Positions 16,151 through 24,978 of a stretch of 64,000 nt of DNA are shown piece by piece. The notes beneath the pieces were generated by a model that was given only the letters and a program-made list of their open reading frames with translations, did no database searches and was not told where the DNA came from. How positions within the stretch are numbered: the stretch's first letter is position 1; every line of letters begins with the position of its first letter. Location of the stretch: positions 1 through 64,000 of the forward strand of contig OZ255824.1 of NCBI GenBank assembly GCA_965277495.1, in the 5' to 3' direction. This DNA comes from CAHJXG01 sp965277495 (lineage in GTDB: Bacteria; Pseudomonadota; Alphaproteobacteria; Acetobacterales; Acetobacteraceae). The translations under genes were made by a program, and so were the position numbers.

Positions 16151-18403
16151 ATGAGCGCCCGTTACTCGTACTTTACCCGTGCGCCCGATGGCACGGCGTC
16201 GTCCGACACCGGCAAGCTGGGCCACGTTCCGGTTATCCGTCAGTTTGAGCTGACCGAAAAGGTCCGGGCCTACGATCCCAAGGCGGATACGGCGATGCTC
16301 GACGCCGCCTACGTGCTTGCCATGCAGGCGCACGGGCAGCAGACCCGGGAAAATGGCGATCCCTACATCACCCACCCGCTCGCGGTGGCGGATATCCTGG
16401 CGGGATACCGGCTCGATACCGCCAGCATCGTGACGGCCTTGCTGCACGACGTGATCGAGGACACGCCGGTCACCTTGGCTGAACTGGAACGGCGGTTCGG
16501 CCCCGCGGTCGGTGGGCTGGTGGACGGCGTCACCAAGCTGACCCGGCTCGAGTTGCAATCGGACCGCACCAAGCAGGCGGAGAACTTCCGCAAGCTGGTG
16601 CTGGCGATGAGCAAGGACATCCGCGTCCTGCTGGTGAAGCTGGCGGACCGGCTGCACAACATGCGGACGCTGCATTACGTGCAAAAGCCCGAGCGCCGGT
16701 TGCGCATTGCCCGCGAAACCATGGAGATCTACGCGCCGCTGGCCGAGCGGATCGGCATGGACGCGCTGAAAACCGAGCTGCAAAACCTGGCGTTTGCGCA
16801 GCTCGAGCCCGAGGCGTTCGATACGATCCAGGCCCGGCTTAACTTCCTGCGCGGCCAGGGCGCCGATGTCATCGAGGAAGTGCGCGAGGAGCTGGTCCGC
16901 GTGTGCGCCGATGGTGGCGCGGAGCCGATCGAGATCACCGGACGGGAGAAGTCGCCCTACTCGATTTGGGAAAAGATGCAGCGGCGCAACGTCGCCTTCG
17001 AGCAATTGTCCGACATCATGGCGTTCCGCGTGGTGATGCCGTCCCGCGATCCTTGCTACATGGCGCTGGGCGCCATCCATGCGGCTTTTCCGGTCATCGC
17101 CGGGCGGTTCAAGGACTACATCTCGACACCGAAGTCGAACGGCTATCGCAGCCTGCACACCGGGGTGACGCTGCGGGAGCCGCGCAACCAGAAGATCGAG
17201 GTGCAGATACGCACCGCCGACATGCACGATGTCGCCGAGAACGGAGTTGCGGCGCATTGGCTGTATAAGCAGCAGGATGCGTCGGCGACCGAGCTGCAGC
17301 GGTTCCGCTGGGTGCAGGATCTGCTGGAAATCCTGGAGAATTCCCAGGACGGCGACGAGTTCCTGGAGAACACCAAGCTCGAGCTCTATCAGGACCAGGT
17401 GTTTTGCTTCACCCCCAAGGGGCAGTTGATCGAGTTGCCGCGGGGGGCGACCAGCATCGACTTCGCCTATGCCGTGCACAGCCAAGTCGGCGACAAGTGC
17501 GTCGGGGCCAAGGTGAACGGGCGCCTGATGCCGTTGCGGCACGAACTGCAGAATGGCGACCAGGTCGAGATCATGACCGCGCGCGACGGGGTGCCGTCGC
17601 CGGCTTGGGAGCGTTTTGTCGTCACCGGGAAGGCCCGGGCGCGCATCCGCCGCTATATCGCGCAGCAGCAGCGGCAGAACTACGTCGATGCCGGCCGGGC
17701 CGCCTTGGCCAAGGCGTTTCGCCAGGAAGGCTTGGACGGGTCGGAGAAGGTGCTGGAGGCCGGGCTGAAAGGCCTGAAAGCGGCCTCGCTGGACGACCTG
17801 TATGTGTCGGTCGGCAACGGCAACGTCGGGCCGAAGGACGTTGTTCACGCAGCATACCCGGAGCTGCGGCAGACCCCGCGTGCGCCGCGCATGATGCCGA
17901 GCCTGCCGCCGCGACCCGGACGGGTTTCGGGGCGCGATGGCGGGATACCGATCACTGGGCTGGTCGCCGGCATGGCGGTGCACTACGCCGGGTGCTGCCA
18001 TCCGCTGCCGGGCGACCACATCGTCGGCATCGTCACCACGGGGAAGGGCGTCACGATCCACACCCGGGAGTGCCAGACGCTGGAAAGCTTCGCCGCGACG
18101 CCTGAGCGCTTCATCGACGTGGGGTGGGAAACGCCGGCGTCCAGCGCCGACGGCAAGCCGGCAACCCACACCGGCCGCATCAGCGCGATTGCGGTGAACC
18201 AGCCCAATACCCTCGCCAGCCTGACCAACGCCGTCGCGAAATACGATGGTGCCGTCATCAACCTCAAGATCACCAACCGCCAGCAGGAGTTCTTCGAGGT
18301 GTTGCTGGACGTCGAGGTGCGGGACCTCCGGCATCTGTCGAACGTGATCGCTGGGCTGCGGGCGGCGAGCGGTGTCACGCAGGTCGAGCGGGCAAGAGGT
18401 TGA
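16151..18403 (+). CDS. rsh: Bifunctional (p)ppGpp synthetase/hydrolase, RelA/SpoT homologue
   Basis: Makes and degrades the stringent-response alarmone. The 750-residue product has an intact HD hydrolase domain (HPLAVADIL, ALLHDVIEDT, KLADRLHNMRTL; about 45-190) and a synthetase domain (GREKSPYSIWEKM, YISTPKSNGYRSLHT, EVQIRTADMH; about 225-365). A TGS domain (FCFTPKGQL to GDQVEIMTA; about 415-480), a helical/zinc region and a C-terminal ACT domain (about 675-745) follow. Both active sites look complete, as expected for a single alphaproteobacterial Rsh. The stop codon is followed by an AAGAGG-like site overlap and the odd acpS leader. Confidence 0.97.
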   Translation: MSARYSYFTRAPDGTASSDTGKLGHVPVIRQFELTEKVRAYDPKADTAMLDAAYVLAMQAHGQQTRENGDPYITHPLAVADILAGYRLDTASIVTALLHDVIEDTPVTLAELERRFGPAVGGLVDGVTKLTRLELQSDRTKQAENFRKLVLAMSKDIRVLLVKLADRLHNMRTLHYVQKPERRLRIARETMEIYAPLAERIGMDALKTELQNLAFAQLEPEAFDTIQARLNFLRGQGADVIEEVREELVRVCADGGAEPIEITGREKSPYSIWEKMQRRNVAFEQLSDIMAFRVVMPSRDPCYMALGAIHAAFPVIAGRFKDYISTPKSNGYRSLHTGVTLREPRNQKIEVQIRTADMHDVAENGVAAHWLYKQQDASATELQRFRWVQDLLEILENSQDGDEFLENTKLELYQDQVFCFTPKGQLIELPRGATSIDFAYAVHSQVGDKCVGAKVNGRLMPLRHELQNGDQVEIMTARDGVPSPAWERFVVTGKARARIRRYIAQQQRQNYVDAGRAALAKAFRQEGLDGSEKVLEAGLKGLKAASLDDLYVSVGNGNVGPKDVVHAAYPELRQTPRAPRMMPSLPPRPGRVSGRDGGIPITGLVAGMAVHYAGCCHPLPGDHIVGIVTTGKGVTIHTRECQTLESFAATPERFIDVGWETPASSADGKPATHTGRISAIAVNQPNTLASLTNAVAKYDGAVINLKITNRQQEFFEVLLDVEVRDLRHLSNVIAGLRAASGVTQVERARG

Positions 18404-18404
18404 T

Positions 18405-18437
18405 TTGATGGCACTATCTTGATGGCATTATCTTGAT
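18405..18437 (+). repeat. 14-bp tandem repeat forming the acpS leader
   Basis: Two near-identical 14-bp units, 18405-18418 and 18419-18432 (one C/T difference), are followed by a third partial copy, TTGAT. The first three bases of that copy are the acpS start codon TTG (18433). Each full unit encodes a four-codon mini-ORF, Met-Ala-Leu-Ser-stop. The first (ATG 18408) has AAGAGG at 18394-18399. Its stop overlaps the second ATG (18422), and the second stop overlaps the acpS TTG. Confidence 0.9.
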
Positions 18438-18849
18438 TCTGGGACTCGGTTCGGACCTTTGCGACATACGGCGGATCGAGGCGGTGATGGCGCGGTTCGG
18501 CGACCGCTTCCTGGAGCGCGTATTCACTCCGACCGAGCGTGCCCGCGCCCGCCGCCGCACCATGAGCCTGCAAGCGCCGACCCTCGCCAAACGTTTCGCG
18601 GCCAAGGAGGCTTGCGCGAAGGCGCTCGGCACCGGGTTCCGGCTGGGAGTGTTCCATTCGGATATGGGCGTCGTGAACCTGCCGTCCGGCCAGCCCACGA
18701 TGGCGCTCACCGGCGGGGCGCAGGCGCGGTTGCTGGCCTTGACGCCGGGCGGGATGCATCCGTCGGTCGCGCTGACCGTCACCGACGAGTATCCGTATGC
18801 ATTCGCGCAGGTGGTCATTTCGGCGCTGCCCATGGCCGGGGTTCCTTGA
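18433..18849 (+). CDS. acpS: Holo-[acyl-carrier-protein] synthase
   Basis: Transfers 4'-phosphopantetheine from CoA to acyl carrier protein. The 138-residue product begins ILGLGSDLCDIRRIE (the Mg-binding Asp in GSDLCDI) and has LAKRFAAKEACAKALGTG with the catalytic Glu. Start is TTG 18433, because the beta-strand of the family must begin here. No ATG/GTG is in frame, and the nearest Shine-Dalgarno-like AAGAGG (18394) is 33 bases away, with two mini-ORFs intervening. Translation is therefore probably coupled or weak. Usual acpS length is ~125 residues. Confidence 0.95.
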   Translation: MILGLGSDLCDIRRIEAVMARFGDRFLERVFTPTERARARRRTMSLQAPTLAKRFAAKEACAKALGTGFRLGVFHSDMGVVNLPSGQPTMALTGGAQARLLALTPGGMHPSVALTVTDEYPYAFAQVVISALPMAGVP

Positions 18850-18909
18850 CACGGCGCGCCTGCGTCGGCTTCATCCCGCCATCTCAGTAGACCGGATCAC
18901 CTCCCTATA

Positions 18910-19653
18910 ATGGCGAAGCAGAAACCGGGTGGCTTGATCGATAACGTCAAGACCATCATCTATGCCGGCCTGATCGCGGTCGGCATCCGCACCGTCGCGT
19001 TCGAACCGTTCAATATTCCTTCCGGCTCGATGATCCCGACCCTGCTCATCGGCGACTATTTGTTCGTATCGAAATTTAGTTACGGCTACTCACACTATTC
19101 GATACCGTTCGCGCCGGACCTGTTCAATGGGCGCATCTTCGGCCGGTTGCCGGACCGGGGCGATGTCGCGGTGTTCAAGTGGCCGCGCGACAACCAAACC
19201 GACTACATCAAGCGCATCGTCGGGCTGCCTGGCGACCGGATTCAGATGAAGTCCGGCCAGCTATATATCAACGGCGCCATGGTGCCGCGCCAGGGCGAGG
19301 GCAACTACACCGCCGACGAACAGGGTTCGCGCACGGTCGCGCGGCTGTATGCCGAGACGCTTCCGAACGGACGGCAGCATGAGATACTGAAAATGTACGA
19401 CGAGGGCGGGCTCAATACCACGCCGGAGTTCAAGGTTCCCGCGGGGCATGTGTTCGCGATGGGCGATAACCGCGACAACTCGTCGGACAGCCGGGTGATG
19501 GACGGCTCGGGCGTCGGCTTCGTTCCGGTCGAGAACTTGATCGGCAAGGCCGAGTTCATCTTCTTCTCGGTCGATGCCTTGGCGCCCTGGTGGGAAGTCT
19601 GGGAATGGCCATTCGAGATCCGCTGGAACCGCCTGCTGCACGGCATCAATTGA
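18910..19653 (+). CDS. lepB: Signal peptidase I
   Basis: Inner-membrane serine/lysine protease that removes Sec and Tat signal peptides. The 247-residue product has a single N-terminal membrane segment (about 14-32). The nucleophile is Ser40 in PSGSMIPTLL, the general base Lys101 in YIKRIVGLPGD, and FAMGDNRDNSSDSR is also present. The start at 18910 gives the expected short cytosolic N-terminus. The stop overlaps the proposed rnc start as TTGA. lepB-rnc-era-recO is the standard cluster. Confidence 0.97.
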   Translation: MAKQKPGGLIDNVKTIIYAGLIAVGIRTVAFEPFNIPSGSMIPTLLIGDYLFVSKFSYGYSHYSIPFAPDLFNGRIFGRLPDRGDVAVFKWPRDNQTDYIKRIVGLPGDRIQMKSGQLYINGAMVPRQGEGNYTADEQGSRTVARLYAETLPNGRQHEILKMYDEGGLNTTPEFKVPAGHVFAMGDNRDNSSDSRVMDGSGVGFVPVENLIGKAEFIFFSVDALAPWWEVWEWPFEIRWNRLLHGIN

Positions 19654-20387
19654 CCGACGCGCCGCTCGGGAATGAGCCGGACCCGGCCGTGCAATACAGC
19701 GTGGCCGAAGCCATCCTGGGCCATAAGTTCGCCCGTCCGGCGTTGCTGCACGAGGCGCTGACGCATCGGTCGGCCGCGCATGGCCGCCGCGGCCAGCATC
19801 GCCGGGGCGAACGGCGCGGCGTCGGCTCGAACGAGCGCCTGGAGTTCATAGGCGACCGCGTCCTGGCGCTGATCATCGCGCAATGGCTGATCGAGCGCTT
19901 CCCCGATGAGCAGGAGGGCGAACTGGGGCCGCGGCACGCCCATCTGGTGTCCCGCAAGGTGCTGGCAATGATCGGCCAGACGGCCGGGCTGTCGGACGCG
20001 CTGGCGGTGGCGCCGAACGAGGCCCGGGCGGGGGTGGGGCAATTGGCCAACGTGCTGGCCGACGCGATGGAGGCGACGATCGGCGCGCTGTATCTCGATG
20101 CCGGGCTGGATGGGGCGCAGCGGTTCGTGCGCGCGGCGTGGCAGCCCTCGATGGACGCGCTGGTGCTGCCGCCGAAGGATCCGAAGACCGCTTTGCAGGA
20201 GTTGCTGATGGCCCGTGGCCTGCCACTGCCGGCGTATCAGCTCAGCGGGCGCAGCGGCCCCTCGCATGCGCCGGAATTCGTCATCGCCGTGTCGGCCTGC
20301 GGCGAGGTCGGCACCGGGCGCGCCGGCACCAAACGCCTGGCGGAACGCGCGGCCGCGGCTGAGCTGCTTGAAAGATTGGCATCATGA
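19650..20387 (+). CDS. rnc: Ribonuclease III
   Basis: Double-stranded-RNA endonuclease for rRNA processing and antisense regulation. About 245 residues: the catalytic domain has the signature NERLEFIGDRVL and, later, ADAMEATIGALYLD. A C-terminal dsRNA-binding domain follows (DPKTALQELLMARGL to the Ala-rich end). Start placed at TTG 19650, overlapping the lepB stop; an earlier in-frame start lies within lepB. A Gly/Arg-rich insertion (AHGRRGQHRRGERRGVG) precedes the signature and is longer than in E. coli. The stop overlaps era as ATGA. Confidence 0.96.
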   Translation: MTDAPLGNEPDPAVQYSVAEAILGHKFARPALLHEALTHRSAAHGRRGQHRRGERRGVGSNERLEFIGDRVLALIIAQWLIERFPDEQEGELGPRHAHLVSRKVLAMIGQTAGLSDALAVAPNEARAGVGQLANVLADAMEATIGALYLDAGLDGAQRFVRAAWQPSMDALVLPPKDPKTALQELLMARGLPLPAYQLSGRSGPSHAPEFVIAVSACGEVGTGRAGTKRLAERAAAAELLERLAS

Positions 20388-21316
20388 CCGACCAGCCGAG
20401 CCCGTCCGGCCTGCCTGCGGACCGGGAGCCGCGCTGCGGGTTCGTCGCGATCGTGGGCGCGCCGAATGCCGGCAAGTCCACGCTGCTGAACCGCCTGACC
20501 GGCGCAAAGCTGTCGATCGTCAGCCCAAAGGCGCAGACGACCCGGTTCCGCGTGCTCGGTATCCTGATGCGGGGGCCGAGCCAGATTCTGCTGGTCGACA
20601 CGCCCGGCATCTTTCGCCCACGCCGCAAGCTGGACCGGGCGATGGTAAAGGCGGCCTGGACCGGGGCGGAGGACGCCGACCTTACGCTCTTGTTGGTTGA
20701 CGCGAAGGCTGGCGCCACCGAAGGCGTGCAGGGCATCGCCCGGCAGATCGCCGAGCGCGGGCGCCGGGCCTGGATGGTGCTGAACAAGATCGACCTGATC
20801 GCGGCCCATACCCTGCTGCCGCTGACCGCCCAGTTGAGCGCCATCCTGCCGGCGGAGCAGACCTTCATGGTCAGCGCCGCCACGGGGGGTGGGCTCGACC
20901 GTCTGCTGGACGCCTTGGCGGCGGGCGTGCCGGCGGGTCCGCACCTCTATCCCGATGACGACCTTACGGACCTGCCGGATCGGCTGCTGGCGGCGGAGAT
21001 CGTGCGCGAACAGATCTTCCTGCAAATCCAGGAGGAGATCCCCTACGGCACCACGGTCGAGACCGAGAATTGGCAGGAGAAGCCGGATGGGTCGGTGCGG
21101 GTCGAGGCGACAATCTATGTCGGGCGCGCCGGGCATAAGGCGATCCTGATCGGCGCCGGGGGTAGCCGCATCAAGGAGATCGGCGCCCGCGCCCGCAAGG
21201 AGTTGACCGGCCTGCTCGAACGCCCGGTGCACCTATTCCTGAATGTCAAGGAACGCGCCGGCTGGGACGAAGAGGGCGCGCGGCTGCGGGCCATCGGCCT
21301 CGACGACACGGCATAG
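20384..21316 (+). CDS. era: GTPase Era
   Basis: Ribosome-assembly GTPase that binds the 3' end of 16S rRNA. The 310-residue product has G1 GAPNAGKS (25-32), the switch I region QTTRFRVLGI, G3 DTPG (72-75) and G4 NKID. The C-terminal KH domain carries the block AILIGAGGSRIKEIGARARKEL. Its four-base overlap with rnc indicates translational coupling. All GTPase motifs look intact. Confidence 0.98.
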   Translation: MTDQPSPSGLPADREPRCGFVAIVGAPNAGKSTLLNRLTGAKLSIVSPKAQTTRFRVLGILMRGPSQILLVDTPGIFRPRRKLDRAMVKAAWTGAEDADLTLLLVDAKAGATEGVQGIARQIAERGRRAWMVLNKIDLIAAHTLLPLTAQLSAILPAEQTFMVSAATGGGLDRLLDALAAGVPAGPHLYPDDDLTDLPDRLLAAEIVREQIFLQIQEEIPYGTTVETENWQEKPDGSVRVEATIYVGRAGHKAILIGAGGSRIKEIGARARKELTGLLERPVHLFLNVKERAGWDEEGARLRAIGLDDTA

Positions 21317-21319
21317 GCT

Positions 21320-22051
21320 TTGGAATGGGAGGCCCCCGCCGTCGTGCTGGCCGCGCGTCCCTACGGCGAGGGCGACGTGCTGGTGACGGTGCTTACGGAG
21401 TCGCATGGCAACCATGGCGGCCTGGTCCGCGGCGGCGGTTCGCGAGCACGGGCGTCGACCTGGCAGCCCGGCAACGTAATCCAGGCGCGATGGGTGGCCC
21501 GGCTGTCGGACCAGCTTGGCTCCATCACCGCCGAGCTGGTCCACCCCGGCGCCGCGCTGGCGATGGACGACGCATTGTCGCTCGCGATCCTGTCCTCGGC
21601 CTGCGCGGTGGCGAACGGGGCGCTGCCGGAACGCGAGCCGCATCCACAGGTGTTCGCCGGGCTGATCCAACTGATTGCCGGGCTGGCGCGCGGCCCGGAT
21701 GCGTTGACCGAGTTGGTTCGGTGGGAGGGCGCGCTGCTGGCCGAACTCGGCTATGGTCTCGATTTGTCGGCCTGCACGGTGACCGGCGTAGTCTCCGGGC
21801 TGGCTTGGGTGTCGCCGAAAACGGGCCGGGCGGTGTCGGACGCGGCCGCGGGGGAGTGGCGGGACCGCCTGCTGCGACTGCCGGGGTTCCTGGTGGGCGG
21901 CAATATGGCGTCCGCGGCGGATTGGCGGGACGGCCTCAAGCTGACCGGGCATTTCCTGGCGCGGGATGCCTTTGGGCAGCAGCACCGTCCACTGCCTGCG
22001 GCCCGGCACATGCTCTATGACCGGGTTGCGGCCTTGGCGGCGGCGGCTTAG
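21320..22051 (+). CDS. recO: DNA repair protein RecO
   Basis: Loads RecA on SSB-coated gaps with RecR and anneals strands. The 243-residue product has the OB-fold N-terminus (MEWEAPAVVLAARPYGEGDVLVTVLTE, then GLVRGGG) and the helical C-terminal half. The zinc-binding cysteines of some RecO proteins are absent here. Start is TTG 21320, three bases after the era stop; no alternative start would keep the first strand. Last of the lepB-rnc-era-recO run, with parC 30 bp downstream. Confidence 0.94.
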   Translation: MEWEAPAVVLAARPYGEGDVLVTVLTESHGNHGGLVRGGGSRARASTWQPGNVIQARWVARLSDQLGSITAELVHPGAALAMDDALSLAILSSACAVANGALPEREPHPQVFAGLIQLIAGLARGPDALTELVRWEGALLAELGYGLDLSACTVTGVVSGLAWVSPKTGRAVSDAAAGEWRDRLLRLPGFLVGGNMASAADWRDGLKLTGHFLARDAFGQQHRPLPAARHMLYDRVAALAAAA

Positions 22052-22081
22052 TTCGCTATATGTTCCAGGGATGGAGACACT

Positions 22082-24298
22082 ATGCCTGACGAGCTGACCG
22101 GGGCGATTGCGGACACGCCGCTGGCCGAGGCGCTCAGCGAGCGCTATTTGGCCTATGCGCTGAGCACGATCATGTCGCGCAGCCTGCCGGACGTGCGCGA
22201 CGGTTTGAAGCCGGTGCACCGTCGGCTAGTTTATGCGATGCACCAGCTCAAGCTCGACCCGGCGTCCGGCTTCAAGAAGTGCGCCCGGGTGGTGGGCGAC
22301 GTGATCGGCAAATACCATCCGCACGGCGACAGCGCGGTTTACGAGGCGTTGGTGCGGCTGGCCCAGGACTTCGCCGCGCGCTACCCGCTCATCGAAGGGC
22401 AGGGCAATTTCGGCAACATCGACGGCGATAATGCCGCCGCCATGCGATACACCGAGGCCCGGCTGACCGAGGTCGCGCAGACCCTGCTATCCGGCATCGA
22501 CGACGACGCCGTGGATTTCCGCGCAACCTATGACGGCGAGGAGAACGAGCCGGTGGTGCTGCCGGGCGGGTTCCCGAACCTGTTGGCCAACGGCGCCGCG
22601 GGCATCGCGGTGGGCATGGCGACCAGCATTCCGCCGCACAACGCGGGGGAGGTCTGCACCGCCGCCATCCACCTGATCCAGCATCCGGAGGCAACGACCG
22701 CCGACCTGCTGGCCCACATGCCCGGCCCGGACTTCCCGACCGGCGGCACCCTGATCGAGGACCCGGCCGCCATACTGCACGCCTATGAGACCGGGCGTGG
22801 CGGGTTCCGCGCGCGCGCCCGCTGGGAAGTCGAGCGCGGCAAGCATGGCCAGTGGCAGGTCGTGGTCACCGAAATACCCTATCAGGTGCAAAAGGCGCGG
22901 CTGATCGAGCAGATCGCCGAGCTGCTGGAGGCCAAGAAGCTGCCGTTCCTCGGCGATGTCCGGGATGAGAGCACGGAGCTGGTCCGGCTGGTGTTGGAGC
23001 CAAAGTCGCGTGGGGTGGAGCCCGAGGTGCTGATGGAAACCATGTTCCGCGCCACCGCGCTCGAGAGCCGGTTTCCGTTGAACATGAACGTGCTGACCGC
23101 CGACCGCACGCCGATGGTGCTCGGCCTGCGCGGGGTGCTGCGCGCCTGGCTCGATCACCGGCACGAGGTGCTGGTCCGCCGTTCCCGCCATCGCCAGGCC
23201 GCGATCGAACGGCGGCTGGAGGTGCTGGACGGCTATCTTGCGGTGTTCATGAACCTCGACGAGGTGATCCGCATCATCCGCGAAGAGGACCACCCGAAGC
23301 CGGCGCTGATCGCCCATTTCACCCTCACCGACCTGCAGGCGGAGGCGATCCTGAACATGCGGCTGCGCTCGCTGCGGCGGCTGGAGGAGATGGAGATACG
23401 CCGCGAGCACAAGACCCTGTCCCGGGAGCGGCGCGAGGTCGAGGCGCTGTTGAAGGACGAGGCCAAGCGGTGGCGGAGTATCGAGGCCGAGCTGGCGGCA
23501 GTGCGTGAGAAGTTTGGCCAGGGCGCGCTGGGCGCCCGGCGGACCGTGCTGGGCTCGGTGCCGCTGGCGATCGAGGTGGACGCCGATAGCCTGATCGAGC
23601 GCGAGCCGATCACGGTCGTGCTGTCCGACAAGGGCTGGATACGGGCGGTGAAGGGCCACGTGGCAGACGGCGCGGAGCTGAAGTTCAAGGAAGGCGACAA
23701 GCTCCGGCTGCTGGTGCCCTGCCAGACGACGGACCGGTTATGCTTGTTCGCCAGCAATGGCCGGGCGCATACGCTGCGCGCCGGCGATCTGCCGCGTGGG
23801 CGTGGCGACGGGCAGGCGATCAGGGTGATCGCCGAGCTGGGCAACGATGACGACGTGGCCGCCTTGTTCGTCTGGCGCGAAGGCCTGCGCTATTTGGTCG
23901 CGAGCTCCGCGAGCCGCGGCTTCATCGTCGCAGCCGCGGATTTAGTAGCCGAAAAGCGGACCGGCAAGCAGGTGCTGAATGTGAAGCCGGACGAGGCCGC
24001 GTTGCTCTGCGTCCCCGCCGACGGCGACCATGTCGCGGTCATCGGCACCAGCCGCAAGCTGCTGGTGTTCCCGTTGGCGCAGGTGCCGGAACTGTCCCGC
24101 GGGTCCGGCGTGCTGCTGCAGAAGCATCGGGACGGCAAGCTGGCGGATGCCAAGGTCTTTCGGCTGGCGGATGGGTTGACCTGGAAGCTGGGCGAGAAGA
24201 CGCGGACCGAGACGGCGCTGCGGGATTGGATCGGCACGCGCGGCCAGATGGGCCGGCTGCCGCCGAACGGGTTTCCGAAGACTGGGCGGTTCAGCTAG
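22082..24298 (+). CDS. parC: DNA topoisomerase IV subunit A
   Basis: Decatenates daughter chromosomes with ParE. The 738-residue product has the breakage-reunion domain with catalytic Tyr123 in MRYTEARL and SIPPHNAGE. A C-terminal beta-pinwheel shorter than that of GyrA supports ParC rather than GyrA. In the quinolone-determining stretch, KYHPHGDSAVYEAL keeps the sensitive-type Ser84 and Glu88. GGAG lies just upstream of ATG 22082. Converges with the VapC-like gene across 96 bp that hold no clear terminator. Confidence 0.96.
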   Translation: MPDELTGAIADTPLAEALSERYLAYALSTIMSRSLPDVRDGLKPVHRRLVYAMHQLKLDPASGFKKCARVVGDVIGKYHPHGDSAVYEALVRLAQDFAARYPLIEGQGNFGNIDGDNAAAMRYTEARLTEVAQTLLSGIDDDAVDFRATYDGEENEPVVLPGGFPNLLANGAAGIAVGMATSIPPHNAGEVCTAAIHLIQHPEATTADLLAHMPGPDFPTGGTLIEDPAAILHAYETGRGGFRARARWEVERGKHGQWQVVVTEIPYQVQKARLIEQIAELLEAKKLPFLGDVRDESTELVRLVLEPKSRGVEPEVLMETMFRATALESRFPLNMNVLTADRTPMVLGLRGVLRAWLDHRHEVLVRRSRHRQAAIERRLEVLDGYLAVFMNLDEVIRIIREEDHPKPALIAHFTLTDLQAEAILNMRLRSLRRLEEMEIRREHKTLSRERREVEALLKDEAKRWRSIEAELAAVREKFGQGALGARRTVLGSVPLAIEVDADSLIEREPITVVLSDKGWIRAVKGHVADGAELKFKEGDKLRLLVPCQTTDRLCLFASNGRAHTLRAGDLPRGRGDGQAIRVIAELGNDDDVAALFVWREGLRYLVASSASRGFIVAAADLVAEKRTGKQVLNVKPDEAALLCVPADGDHVAVIGTSRKLLVFPLAQVPELSRGSGVLLQKHRDGKLADAKVFRLADGLTWKLGEKTRTETALRDWIGTRGQMGRLPPNGFPKTGRFS

Positions 24299-24394
24299 GG
24301 CGCTGGCGCATTCACCCGACGCACATAGTTTTCCGAGTTTCGCGAGAACGGAAGCTGCCACGTGCCTCACTTGGGGCAGCAGGCAAACTCGACG

Positions 24395-24955
24395 TTAAGT
24401 GGCTTCATAGTGAATGAACTGCCCCCAGCCGGCTACTTGCTGGATGAGATCGAAGTCGCTTTTGTTGCTGGTGAGTACGGGCAAGCCCTGGTGCGCGGCG
24501 GAGAGGTAGAGCAGCGCGTCGTTGAGCATCGCTCTATGCTGATACGGTTGAAATCCCTGCGTCCGTGCAAGCGTCCCCGCAATCAGCCCCGCTGCCGTCC
24601 AAATGTCGGGCGTTGGCGTCAGCACGCGCCCTTTAGGAATGCCCGCCAGGACCCGCGTGTAATGTGCGCGTCCCTTGGCGAGTTCTGCAGTGCCCTGGGC
24701 GCGCTTGGCAAGACCTACCGCGAGTTCTCCGAGGCAGACGGAAGAGTGATAGCGGAGTGCACTATCGAACAGCGCCGCAGCGCCGCTCGGGAGTCGTCCG
24801 GCGTAGTTGTTGATATAGACGTTGGTATCCAAGACGATCTGCCGCGCAGCGTTGGGGAGCGCCTGCACGAGGTCGGCATCGGACCGTGGATACAACTGGG
24901 CAATGTGGCGCTCGGGCGCATACCGGCGCAGATGCGTCGCAAGATCGAGGGACAT
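24395..24955 (-). CDS. PIN-domain (VapC-like) ribonuclease toxin candidate
   Basis: PIN proteins are Mg-dependent ribonucleases, usually the toxins of type II toxin-antitoxin pairs. The 186-residue product has a full acidic quartet: Asp43 in VLDTNVYINN, Glu77 in CLGELAVG, Asp146 in MLNDALLY and Asp167 in TSNKSDFD. It carries about 37 residues before the first PIN strand, longer than the usual ~130-residue VapC. Start placed at ATG 24955 (MSLDLATHLRR), 23 bp after the stop of the partner gene. The longer in-frame extension overlaps the partner and is unlikely. Function as toxin is inferred from the domain and pairing. Confidence 0.8.
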   Translation of the reverse strand: MSLDLATHLRRYAPERHIAQLYPRSDADLVQALPNAARQIVLDTNVYINNYAGRLPSGAAALFDSALRYHSSVCLGELAVGLAKRAQGTAELAKGRAHYTRVLAGIPKGRVLTPTPDIWTAAGLIAGTLARTQGFQPYQHRAMLNDALLYLSAAHQGLPVLTSNKSDFDLIQQVAGWGQFIHYEAT

Positions 24956-24978
24956 GCTGGCAGTGTGAGTGTTCCCCT

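Noticed and set aside
16010..18334. 774-codon minus-strand frame opposite rsh
   Set aside because: Antisense shadow; no recognisable protein features.
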